Positions 1 to 5,172 of a stretch of DNA of 5,172 bases are shown here, in pieces. The translations under genes were made by a program, and so were the position numbers. Under the pieces are notes generated by a model that searched no databases, was not told the origin of the DNA, and saw nothing but the letters and a program-made list of their open reading frames with translations. How positions within the stretch are numbered: position 1 is the first letter of the stretch; each line of letters begins with the position of its first letter. The stretch is from Methylococcales bacterium (GTDB lineage Bacteria; Pseudomonadota; Gammaproteobacteria; Methylococcales; Methylomonadaceae), in NCBI GenBank assembly GCA_009692395.1, contig SHZG01000170.1, positions 1 to 5,172 of the forward strand. Direction: 5' to 3'.

Positions 1-146
1 TTCGGACATGGATCAAACGACTCAATCGCAAGACCATTTGCTTCTCAAAACTAGAGTTGATGCACGACACCGTCATCGGTTTGCTTATCAACAAGGTCGA
101 ATTCGGGCGCGATATTTATTCATAATTACAGATTTAACCCACTACC
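1..146 (+). mobile_element. IS1-family insertion sequence, 3' end only
   Basis: This is the right-hand end of an insertion sequence; the rest lies outside the window. The transposase C-terminus ends at 125. The probable terminus is near 146, because homology of the neighbouring DUF2238 gene stops at about 148 and the reverse complement read inward from 146 starts ggtagtgggttaa, and a GGT start is usual for IS1-family inverted repeats. The exact end is inferred: the other inverted repeat and the target duplication are not visible. The element abuts the DUF2238 gene on its 3' side and explains that gene's truncation. Confidence 0.7.
3..125 (+). CDS. IS1-family transposase, C-terminal fragment (InsB-like)
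   Basis: The open frame enters from the left edge and runs 40 codons to a TAA at 123-125. The translation begins RTWIKRLNRKTICFSKLEL and continues through MHDTVIGLLINKVEFG. The R-K-T-I-C-F-S stretch followed by H-D-x-V-I-G is the characteristic end of IS1-family transposases of the InsB type, which act as DDE enzymes to cut and join the IS ends. Only the last roughly 40 residues are present, so catalytic completeness and any upstream programmed frameshift cannot be judged. The frame and reading direction are well supported by this family match; the copy may be intact outside the window. Confidence 0.85.
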   Translation, partial: RTWIKRLNRKTICFSKLELMHDTVIGLLINKVEFGRDIYS

Positions 147-530
147 CGAAAAAAGGTAGCCAGCCTTGATGATTCAACACGGCATTTCTAATAATAATTT
201 CTCTGGCAACCATCGCGGGTACGAAGCCTTGCGCAAAATGCCCAATTTTGTCGTAATTATTGCGCTCAAAATGCGCGGTATCTTTTAGCCAATCGATAAT
301 GGCACTTCGGCGTAGGTGTAATGCCCACCTATCATAAGGATGATGCAATGAATCAGGATCAAGCCGTACAGCAGACTAGTGAGTGGAAAACGCTTGCGAG
401 TCAGTAGCAAGGTAATAGCCGCAATCAGGGCAGGCAAAACTTCCATGAACCACGTTAAATAATCTTTCGGGTTAATGCCTGACCAAATTAACACTAAGAA
501 AAACACACTCACGCCGATTTTTTTCATCAC
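147..530 (-). pseudogene. DUF2238 (YjdF-like) inner-membrane protein, frameshifted and truncated
   Basis: Two overlapping minus-strand frames together read as one DUF2238/YjdF-family membrane protein. The first frame (from GTG at 530 or ATG at 527, preceded by an AGAGG Shine-Dalgarno-like motif) gives three hydrophobic segments at about residues 4-18, 26-44 and 51-70 and the family motif HYTYAEVPL, then stops at 285. The second frame carries the expected continuation, DWLKD...ERNNYDKIGHFAQGFVPA, and ends GWLPFF at about 148. Family members read VPL-F-[DN]WLKD, whereas here only two bases (complement of 295-296) stand where one codon is needed, so one base has been lost. About 127 residues remain of a family length near 200. 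The missing C-terminus coincides with the IS1-family end. The protein's function is poorly known; it is presumed membrane-embedded. The gene is almost certainly non-functional unless the frameshift is a sequencing error, and it would still lack its C-terminal part. Confidence 0.85.
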
Positions 531-561
531 TGTTGCCGCACCTCTACGCTATACCCTAGTT

Positions 562-581
562 GTCAGCTATTATAATGCCCT
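562..581 (+). repeat. 20-bp direct repeat, left copy
   Basis: The sequence gtcagctattataatgccct occurs here and again at 787-806 with a single mismatch (A565 versus G790). It ends exactly where the left terminal inverted repeat of the 582-786 element starts. It may be a target duplication, although 20 bp is long for one, or an older duplication. It contains TATAAT on the plus strand (571-576) and, because attataat is near-palindromic, also on the minus strand (574-569). Confidence 0.8.
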
Positions 582-629
582 CATACGCATCAACTTAAGG
601 AAACTGGCATAATCTAACAAAAACACACG

Positions 630-651
630 TTCCAATCGCTCTGCGTTGGAA
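630..651. repeat. Palindromic hairpin 1
   Basis: ttccaa (630-635) pairs with ttggaa (646-651) and cgc (637-639) with gcg (643-645), leaving T636 bulged and a TCT loop. The region 628-652 is an imperfect inverted copy of hairpin 4 with its flanks (716-739), so the two form the outer edges of the hairpin cassette. Confidence 0.75.
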
Positions 652-660
652 TGCGTGAGT

Positions 661-676
661 GGACGCTCCAGCGTCC
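661..676. repeat. Palindromic hairpin 2
   Basis: This is a perfect 7-bp stem, ggacgct / agcgtcc, with a two-base CC loop. The core cgctccagcg resembles the cores of the other three hairpins in the cassette. Confidence 0.8.
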
Positions 677-689
677 TGTAACACATCAT

Positions 690-709
690 GAAGACGCTAG
701 AGCGTCTTC
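690..709. repeat. Palindromic hairpin 3
   Basis: This is a perfect 9-bp stem, gaagacgct / agcgtcttc, with a two-base AG loop. It shares the acgct...agcgt core with hairpin 2. Confidence 0.8.
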
Positions 710-716
710 GGTGGCA

Positions 717-737
717 TTACAACGCAGAGCGTTGTAA
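717..737. repeat. Palindromic hairpin 4
   Basis: This is a perfect 9-bp stem, ttacaacgc / gcgttgtaa, with an AGA loop. Its core cgcagagcg (723-731) is the exact complement of the core of hairpin 1 (cgctctgcg, 637-645). The two can therefore also pair with each other and enclose hairpins 2 and 3. Confidence 0.8.
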
Positions 738-774
738 CGATTGCCTTGTTGTTTTATTTATTAAATTCCTTAAG

Positions 775-801
775 TTGATGCCTATGGTCGGCTATTATAA
801 T
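775..801 (+). promoter_or_regulatory. Candidate recC promoter
   Basis: A perfect TATAAT lies at 796-801, about 31 bp before the recC ATG. The best -35 candidate is TTGATG at 775-780, with a short 15-bp spacer. This -35 lies inside the right terminal inverted repeat of the palindromic element, so the element would supply half of the promoter. The predicted transcript would start near 808 and have a leader of about 25 bases. The -10 is convincing; the -35 is weak in match and spacing. Confidence 0.5.
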
Positions 802-806
802 GCCCT
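787..806 (+). repeat. 20-bp direct repeat, right copy
   Basis: gtcggctattataatgccct is the second copy of the repeat at 562-581, starting directly after the right inverted repeat of the element. It contains the probable -10 box of recC. Confidence 0.8.
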
Positions 807-832
807 AACTTCGTCACGCTGAATCATTCGTC

Positions 833-3800
833 ATGTTCATTCTGCACAGCTCCAATAAAACCGAAAACTTAGTCGCACATTTAACCACGGTGATTAGTGC
901 CACGCCGTTAAGTTCGCCATTTAGTAAAGAAGTGTTTTTAATTCAAAGTCAGGGCATGGAACGCTGGCTATCGCAGCAATTAGCCAATGAATTAAAAGTG
1001 TGGGGCAATTATGAATTTTTATTTCCTGCAAAATTTTTCAGTTCGCTGACGGATAAAATTGACAGCCGTTTAAATGATGCGGTGTTTGATCGGCATTTGA
1101 TGTTGTGGCGGATTGAGGCATTATTACGGCACTTGGATAATGAAGCATTGTTACCGTTAAAACAATATTTATCAGGTGATTCAATGGCTTTAAAACGCTA
1201 TCAACTGGCGTTACAATTGGCGAAAATTTTTGACCAATATCAAATCATGCGCCCTGATATGTTGGCAAAGTGGCAAGCCAATAAATTAGAGTATAAAGCC
1301 TCTGCAACTGAACGCTGGCAACAAGTGTTATGGCGACAAGTCACGCAACAAATCGGCACTAAACACCGTGGTTCGTTATGGTTGCAGGTAATAGATAAAC
1401 TCAACGCCGCAGAAGATGGCGCATTCAGTGCGCAACTGCCTGAGCGGGTGTGTGTTTTTGGTGTCAATACCATGCCGCCGCTGTTTTTAAAGTATCTGGA
1501 AGGACTATCGAAACATTGTGATTTACATTTATTTTTGCTCAATCCATCCAATGATTTTTGGGCAGACATAGACAGCAAACGGCAACGCATTATCAATGAG
1601 GAAAATTTTGTTGGGCATCCATTATTATCAACCTTAGGGCAACAAGGGCGCGAGTTTCAGGACATTATGCTAGATTTAGCGATTCCATTTACGATGGAAT
1701 TTGATCCGTTTGAGGAAAATCAAGCTCTGCATTTAACGAATTTGCAACAATTACAAAACGATATTTTAAATAACGCGGTAGACACGCATTCATGTCTACA
1801 AGCCGATGATTCTATTAGCATTCATTCCTGCCATTCCAGAATGCGTGAAGTGGAAGTCTTAAAAAATCAGCTCTTACACGCGCTGGAACAAGACCACAGC
1901 TTACAACTGCGTGATATTGTCGTTATCGCGCCTGATATTCAAGTGTATGAGTCATTTATCACAGCGGTATTTAGCGATATTCAACACGCGATTGCCGACC
2001 GTAGTTTACGACTCAGTAATCACGCGCTGGATGCGTTTATTCGCTTTTTAAGTGTCAGTCAAAGCCGTTTTGGTTGGCAAACCGTGTTGGATTTGCTAGA
2101 ACAAACGGTGGTTTATCCGAGCTTTGGCTTATCAGAACCTGATTTGGAATTGATTAAACATTGGATAAGCGACAATCATGTGCGCTGGGGAAAATCTGCT
2201 GCACATAAGAAAAAATTAGGCTTACCCGAACTGAATGAAAATACTTGGCAAGCCATGCTCGATAGGCTGTTAATGGGTTATGCAGTCGGGTGTGATGACG
2301 ATTTTGTCGATGGCGTATTGCCTTATAAAGCCATTGAAGGCGGATCTGCATCGGCGTTAGGGGGTTTGTGTGATTTTATGGAGTTGTTGTTTGATGCCAG
2401 TCGAAAATTAAGAAAAGCTAAGACTCTCAAAGAATGGAATAAACAGCTTTGTTATTACGCAGACAAGCTGTTAGTGGATGTTGACCCAATTGAAATGCAG
2501 CAGCTGAAAGAATTATTCGCTGAATTATCCGCCGATGTCACTAGCGTGCATCATGACACCGTGGAATTGCAGGTAATCGTCAGCTGGATGGAAAGCCGCG
2601 TCGAAGAGCGTAAAACCTCGAACGGCTTTTTACGCGGACAATTGACGTTTTGTTCCATGCTACCGATGCGCTCTATTCCGTTTAAAATTATTGCCTTGCT
2701 GGGGATTAATGACGGCGAATTTCCCAAAATAGACCGCAATCCAACCTTTGATTTACTCAGCCAACATTATCAAAAAGGCGATCGTTCCCGCCGTGCCGAT
2801 GACCGTTATCAGTTTTTAGAAATTTTATTATCCGCACGGCAACGCTTGATTATGACTTATATCGGGCAGTCGATTAGTCAAAATGCCACGATTCCGCCAT
2901 CGGTGATTATCAGTGAATTACTCGACGTATTACACAGCAGTTATGCACTGCAAAACCCCACCATTCAAGAACCGTTACAGGCGTTTAGTTCCCGTTATTT
3001 TGACGGCAGTTCGGAAAAACTCATCAATTATTCAGCCAGTGATTTAGCAACGGCGGCGGCAATCACCGATGTTAAATCGCCTACCAATGTTTGGTGGACA
3101 GGCACGCTGGAAACCGAAGTCGAACAAGTGATTGATATTAATGAGTTGTTTAGTTTTTTCCGTCATCCACAAAAATATTTTATTAATCGACAATTAGGCG
3201 TGCGTTTTAATAAACAGGACGCGAAAGCCGAAGAACGCGAGCCGTTTGCTATCGGTAAATTAGACGGTTACGGGATTTATAATGACTGGATACAAACGGA
3301 ATTGAGCGGCAGCGCAGTCTCGGTGCAGAAAATGCAGGCGCAAGGTGTGTGGTTGTCAGGCGTGGTCGGTGAACTGGCTTTTAATCGTCAACAACAAGTC
3401 ATTAATGCATTTGTCGAACACATTAAAAATAAAAACTTGGGTGAACGTGTCGATGATGTGGCGATTTATTTAAAAATTGAGTCGTATCGTCTGGTCGGTA
3501 AACTCAGCAACCGCTATGAAAACGGCAGTTTGTTGTATCGTTATGCGGATTTAAAAGGTAAAGATTTGGTCGCGGCGTTATTGCATAATCTCATTAGCCA
3601 TCATGTTGAGCCACACGATACGCACTTATTAAGCAAGGATAAAAATTTAGTGTTATCGCCCACTGTGACTGATAGCAAACAGTTGTTAGCGTGGCTGGCG
3701 ATTTATCAACGAGGGCAACAACAACCGAATGCGTTTTTTGTCGAGGCGGCGTTTGCCTATATTCAACAAGCGCGGAGTAAACGAGCGACTATATCACCGC

Positions 3801-3967
3801 TGGCTACAGCAAAAAACCGATTAGTTTTTGCCATTAGCCAAAATTTTGAACCTGAACTTCAACGACTGTACGGCAATGTTGCCGATATGGATTTAGTGCT
3901 GAATGCAGATTTTGAACAACAATGTCAGGAATTATTACAACCCGTGTGGAATGCAATGCACGATTAA
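833..3967 (+). CDS. recC: Exodeoxyribonuclease V subunit gamma (RecC)
   Basis: This encodes a complete RecC of 1044 residues, slightly shorter than the E. coli protein (1122). RecC is the structural and Chi-reading subunit of RecBCD, the cytoplasmic helicase-nuclease that resects double-strand breaks for RecA recombination and degrades foreign linear DNA; it is a helicase-like fold without working ATPase motifs. Visible family landmarks in order are: N-terminal FLIQSQGMERWL at 35-46; VFGVNTMPPLFLKYL at 208-222; HLFLLNPSNDFWADI at 232-246; HSCHSRMREVEVL at 331-343; RDIVVIAPDI at 360-369; AIADRSLR at 386-393; the strongest block, MLPMRSIPFKIIALLGINDG at 609-628, with GDRSRRADDRYQFLE at 649-663 and TYIGQSI at 675-681; and C-terminal ELFSFFRHPQKYFINRQLGV at 771-790. 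The ATG at 833 fits because the N-terminus lines up with the first residues of known RecC proteins. No Shine-Dalgarno motif is visible before it. recB and recD are not adjacent downstream, since the next genes converge on it. Confidence 0.97.
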   Translation: MFILHSSNKTENLVAHLTTVISATPLSSPFSKEVFLIQSQGMERWLSQQLANELKVWGNYEFLFPAKFFSSLTDKIDSRLNDAVFDRHLMLWRIEALLRHLDNEALLPLKQYLSGDSMALKRYQLALQLAKIFDQYQIMRPDMLAKWQANKLEYKASATERWQQVLWRQVTQQIGTKHRGSLWLQVIDKLNAAEDGAFSAQLPERVCVFGVNTMPPLFLKYLEGLSKHCDLHLFLLNPSNDFWADIDSKRQRIINEENFVGHPLLSTLGQQGREFQDIMLDLAIPFTMEFDPFEENQALHLTNLQQLQNDILNNAVDTHSCLQADDSISIHSCHSRMREVEVLKNQLLHALEQDHSLQLRDIVVIAPDIQVYESFITAVFSDIQHAIADRSLRLSNHALDAFIRFLSVSQSRFGWQTVLDLLEQTVVYPSFGLSEPDLELIKHWISDNHVRWGKSAAHKKKLGLPELNENTWQAMLDRLLMGYAVGCDDDFVDGVLPYKAIEGGSASALGGLCDFMELLFDASRKLRKAKTLKEWNKQLCYYADKLLVDVDPIEMQQLKELFAELSADVTSVHHDTVELQVIVSWMESRVEERKTSNGFLRGQLTFCSMLPMRSIPFKIIALLGINDGEFPKIDRNPTFDLLSQHYQKGDRSRRADDRYQFLEILLSARQRLIMTYIGQSISQNATIPPSVIISELLDVLHSSYALQNPTIQEPLQAFSSRYFDGSSEKLINYSASDLATAAAITDVKSPTNVWWTGTLETEVEQVIDINELFSFFRHPQKYFINRQLGVRFNKQDAKAEEREPFAIGKLDGYGIYNDWIQTELSGSAVSVQKMQAQGVWLSGVVGELAFNRQQQVINAFVEHIKNKNLGERVDDVAIYLKIESYRLVGKLSNRYENGSLLYRYADLKGKDLVAALLHNLISHHVEPHDTHLLSKDKNLVLSPTVTDSKQLLAWLAIYQRGQQQPNAFFVEAAFAYIQQARSKRATISPLATAKNRLVFAISQNFEPELQRLYGNVADMDLVLNADFEQQCQELLQPVWNAMHD

Positions 3968-3974
3968 CGTGGGT

Positions 3975-4367
3975 TTAGCGACACCACATAGCCACTAATT
4001 TTCGGCACTTAACTTTCCATAGACAGTCCTTTTCTTCACAAAACGTTTTACCTTCTAATTGAAAACAAGGACGATGATGAGTCGCTTCTTGAATAGCCTG
4101 TATCAAGTCAAATTCAGAGCGCATTCGTGCTGAATTTTCTACGCCCAGCGATGCAGCAATTTGCTGTAAACCCATTGTGGATACCGTGCCATCTTCTTCA
4201 AGTACATGAAGCTGTAACTCGACTAGCATAGTCAAATAATCATCTTCCGCCGCCAACCAGTCATCCAGCTCCTTGTGAGGTTCAAAGCCTCTCGCTAATG
4301 CCTTATAATACGCCGCTTCAGAAACCCATTGCTGTCGATTTAGATTTTTTATAAAGGTACTTAACAT
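3975..4367 (-). CDS. DUF2934-like / SAP-like small protein with Cys4 tail
   Basis: This is a 130-residue protein with no known function. Residues 13-48 (QWVSEAAYYKALARGF...ELDDWLAAEDDYLTML) resemble DUF2934, short helical modules of the form AYY-x-A-x-x-R-G-x-x-P-x-x-x-x-x-D-W-x-x-AE. Residues 65-95 (MGLQQIAASLGV...DLIQAIQEA) resemble the SAP/Rho-N helix-extension-helix seen in nucleic-acid-binding proteins. A tail follows with C101-x8-C110-x4-C115-x5-C121 and a PCF...DCLW pattern, known from small SAP-type proteins, which may bind a metal. The start is ATG at 4367, with GGAGAAA 9 bases upstream as a good ribosome site. It converges on recC with a 7-bp gap and lies 97 bp downstream of its shorter paralogue. 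DNA or RNA binding is inferred from fold resemblance only. Confidence 0.75.
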   Translation of the reverse strand: MLSTFIKNLNRQQWVSEAAYYKALARGFEPHKELDDWLAAEDDYLTMLVELQLHVLEEDGTVSTMGLQQIAASLGVENSARMRSEFDLIQAIQEATHHRPCFQLEGKTFCEEKDCLWKVKCRKLVAMWCR

Positions 4368-4420
4368 GAATTATTTCTCCACTAACCAAGGTTAATGCGT
4401 GTCAACACACAACGTTACTC

Positions 4421-4449
4421 AGTTTATGCTTAACGCCATTGTTTAGCTA
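4421..4449 (-). promoter_or_regulatory. Candidate promoter of the 130-residue gene
   Basis: On the minus strand TAGCTA (4449-4444) and TAAACT (4426-4421) are separated by 17 bp. Each hexamer matches the sigma-70 consensus only moderately. Support comes from the paralogous gene, where the same arrangement with the same 17-bp spacing and nearly the same spacer (aatggcgtt core) is kept. Conservation may reflect recent duplication rather than function. Confidence 0.4.
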
Positions 4450-4464
4450 GTAAGGACGAGTGCT

Positions 4465-4701
4465 TTATTTTTGGCTAGACGTAGTAGGCAACGGTTTTGC
4501 TAATTGCCGTAAGCCCATTTTTGTTACCGCGCTGTTTTGCTTAGACTCATTAAATTGCAACATGATTAAGTAATCTTGCTCTGCTGTTCGCCAGTCACTC
4601 AATTCATAATGAGGGTCAAAGTTGCTGGCGACGGATTTATAATACGCCGCATCACAAATCCATTGTTCCCGATTTATATTTTTTACAATCACACCTGACA
4701 T
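4465..4701 (-). CDS. DUF2934-like small protein, truncated paralogue
   Basis: This is a 78-residue protein related to the downstream 130-residue one: 27 of the first 48 residues are identical by direct alignment, including KN-x-NR-x-QW, AAYYK, the PH-x-EL-x-DW block and AE-x-DYL-x-ML. It keeps the DUF2934-like module (about 13-48) and the first helix of the SAP-like part (KMGLRQLAKPL, 61-71), then ends PTTSSQK. The rest of the SAP-like segment and all four tail cysteines are missing, and no other frame below 4465 restores them. The ATG at 4701 has AGGG six bases upstream. It may be a functional short variant or a degenerating copy; the intact start region and ribosome site favour expression. 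Function is unknown. Confidence 0.65.
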   Translation of the reverse strand: MSGVIVKNINREQWICDAAYYKSVASNFDPHYELSDWRTAEQDYLIMLQFNESKQNSAVTKMGLRQLAKPLPTTSSQK

Positions 4702-4738
4702 AAATAACCCTATAAACCAACGTTACCGATTAGACATT

Positions 4739-4767
4739 AGTGTATGTTGAACGCCATTTTTTAGCAA
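4739..4767 (-). promoter_or_regulatory. Candidate promoter of the 78-residue gene
   Basis: On the minus strand TTGCTA (4767-4762) and TACACT (4744-4739) are spaced 17 bp apart, with the spacer core aatggcgtt shared with the copy before the 130-residue gene. The leader to the ATG at 4701 would be about 30 bases. Hexamer matches are four of six each, so the call rests mostly on spacing and on the parallel arrangement in the duplicate. Confidence 0.4.
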
Positions 4768-4783
4768 TTGAGCTTTAAAGAGG

Positions 4784-4813
4784 CAACGCCTTGATTTTGT
4801 TAGCAAGGCGTTG
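4784..4813. terminator. Hairpin, possible weak terminator
   Basis: caacgccttg (4784-4793) and caaggcgttg (4804-4813) form a perfect 10-bp stem around a 10-base loop. It lies 47 bp beyond the stop of the EexN-like remnant on the minus strand, where a terminator would be expected, and just upstream of the promoter of the 78-residue gene. The stem is not followed by a clean T run in either direction (only a short CTCTTT on the minus strand), so intrinsic termination is uncertain. It could be another small palindromic repeat. Confidence 0.4.
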
Positions 4814-4860
4814 TGGGGAATTTGACTAACGAGGTAGAGAGGAGGAAAAAAGTCGTTAAA

Positions 4861-5049
4861 TTATTTTGATGGCAAACCAAAACTAATTTCTAAGGCGTGT
4901 TGCGCGTTCAAACAGTCGGGTGAAGATTTTATACTGGCATTGTCATAACATTCTTGATTTTTGGCTTGGGCTGCTTTTATATTTGCAGAGTACCAAGCAA
5001 CCGTTTTGCTCTCTTCCGCATTACTATAGCCAAAGCAAAATAAAATAAT
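4861..5049 (-). pseudogene. EexN-like small exported protein, 5'-truncated
   Basis: A 62-codon open stretch ends with TAA at 4861-4863. It reads IILFCFGYSNAEESKTVAWY, then QECYDNASI and SPDCLNAQHALEIS. The pattern EES-KTV-x-WY, a central C, and C-x-NA-x-x-AL matches EexN-type proteins, small envelope proteins first described in entry exclusion by conjugative plasmids and also found alone in chromosomes. The beginning looks like the last part of a signal peptide ending at SNA. No ATG, GTG or TTG precedes it in frame before the transposase stop at 5050, so its start has been lost. The IS630-type transposase ends immediately upstream in the same frame, so the insertion most likely removed the start. 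A classical lipobox is not visible. The family call is from memory of the pattern. Confidence 0.65.
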
Positions 5050-5172
5050 TTAAAAGAGCTGAGAGAACAGTGTATCAGTGGAGCAGTTTTTCTTTCTTCT
5101 AAGTGCTTTAGCTTGCGCCCATTTGTGTTCAATAGGATTTAAGTCAGGTGAATAAGGCGGCAAGAATTCCAA
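5050..5172 (-). CDS. IS630-family transposase, C-terminal fragment
   Basis: The frame runs from the right edge of the window to TAA at 5050-5052, 40 residues. It begins LEFLPPYSPDLNPIEHKWAQ and goes on AKALRRKKNCSTDTLFSQLF. LPPYSPDLNPIE is the hallmark of IS630/Tc1-mariner DDE transposases; the glutamate at fragment residue 15 is the third catalytic acidic residue, followed by the usual H-K-W. The rest of the enzyme lies outside the window, so its integrity is unknown. IS630 elements insert at TA; the nearby AT-rich junction at about 5030-5049 contains several candidates, and I could not fix the element's terminus. Confidence 0.9.
   Translation of the reverse strand: MEFLPPYSPDLNPIEHKWAQAKALRRKKNCSTDTLFSQLF

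Larger units (their letters stand above)
582..786. mobile_element. MITE-like 205-bp palindromic element
   Basis: This is a non-coding element. Its ends, 582-602 and 766-786, are inverted repeats of 21 bp with one mismatch; the inner 16 bp, gcatcaacttaaggaa, are perfect. It is flanked on both sides by direct repeats (562-581 and 787-806) that abut these ends without a gap. The interior holds AT-rich arms and a cassette (628-739) of four hairpins. No reading frame of note is present, so any movement would depend on a transposase encoded elsewhere. The symmetry could let the whole element fold into one long stem. Similar palindromic intergenic cassettes with cgct/agcg cores occur in many bacteria in my experience, but I cannot name the family. 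Confidence 0.7.
4411..4766. repeat. Duplicated upstream segment of the paralogous gene pair
   Basis: Positions 4411-4449 and 4719-4767 share an ordered set of blocks: aacgtta, then a variable stretch, then a t-rich patch and aacgccatt followed by ttTAGC. These blocks lie upstream of the 130-residue and 78-residue genes respectively. Together with the protein similarity this shows that a unit of promoter plus gene was duplicated in tandem. The second copy has a longer spacing between blocks by several bases. The span given covers both copies, with the 78-residue gene between them. Confidence 0.6.

Noticed and set aside
560..576. TTGTCA (560-565) plus TATAAT (571-576) as a plus-strand promoter
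   Set aside because: The hexamers are separated by only 5 bp, far below the 15-19 bp needed, so they cannot act together.
582..786. Repeats in the 531-832 interval as a CRISPR array
   Set aside because: The units are self-complementary hairpins of differing sequence and spacing, not identical direct repeats with unique spacers, and no cas genes are present.
1240..1596. 118-codon minus-strand open frame inside recC
   Set aside because: It lies entirely within the well-supported recC frame, its product is rich in Cys/Ser/Arg with no recognisable motif, and it has no ribosome site; it is a shadow frame.
2154..2739. Two minus-strand open frames of 62-65 codons inside recC
   Set aside because: They are antisense shadows of conserved RecC coding sequence and their translations resemble no family.
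3967..4060. Bidirectional terminator between recC and the convergent gene
   Set aside because: The gap is only 7 bp and I found no stable stem followed by a T run in either direction nearby.
4837..4884. Strong plus-strand AGAGGAGG motif at 4838-4845 suggesting a gene start
   Set aside because: The only nearby ATG (4868) opens a frame of five codons before a stop, and the site lies just beyond the 3' end of the minus-strand EexN-like remnant; the purine run appears coincidental.
5000..5049. Lipobox in the EexN-like remnant around ILFC
   Set aside because: Phe before Cys does not fit the usual [LVI][ASTVI][GAS]C pattern, and the position of the true start is lost, so a lipoprotein claim is not supported.

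Overview
The window looks like accessory-rich chromosome from a gammaproteobacterium of moderate to low GC. RecC is a proteobacterial (mostly gamma) protein. The neighbouring palindromic repeats, IS1/IS630 remnants and small DUF2934/SAP-type proteins recall filamentous sulfur oxidisers of the Beggiatoa/Thiothrix kind. That placement is an impression from sequence style and was not tested.

Layout. Positions 1-146 hold the 3' end of an IS1-family insertion sequence (transposase C-terminus ending at 125). It abuts and truncates a minus-strand membrane-protein gene of the DUF2238/YjdF family (147-530), which also carries a one-base frameshift near 295. Positions 531-832 form a gene-free interval. 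It contains a small non-coding element of 205 bp (582-786) bounded by 21-bp imperfect terminal inverted repeats and flanked exactly by 20-bp direct repeats. Four short palindromic hairpins lie inside it. The direct repeats each contain a perfect TATAAT, and the right-hand copy is well placed to be the -10 box of the next gene. Positions 833-3967 encode a complete RecC, the gamma subunit of exodeoxyribonuclease V (RecBCD). recB and recD are not in the window.

Convergent to recC, with only 7 bp between the stop codons, are two related minus-strand genes. One (3975-4367) encodes a DUF2934-like N-terminus joined to a SAP/Rho-N-like segment and a four-cysteine tail. The other (4465-4701) encodes a shorter paralogue lacking the C-terminal half. 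Their upstream regions are also alike, including a matching -35/-10 spacing, so the pair arose by duplication of a promoter-plus-gene unit. Beyond them lie a hairpin (4784-4813), the 3' part of an EexN-like small secreted protein gene (4861-5049) that has lost its start, and the C-terminus of an IS630-family transposase (5050-5172) running off the window edge.

Overall, one intact housekeeping repair gene (recC) sits between two stretches of gene decay caused by insertion sequences. I see no complete new multi-gene defence or other system. The most unusual items are the palindromic element abutting the recC promoter and the duplicated small cysteine-tail gene pair.
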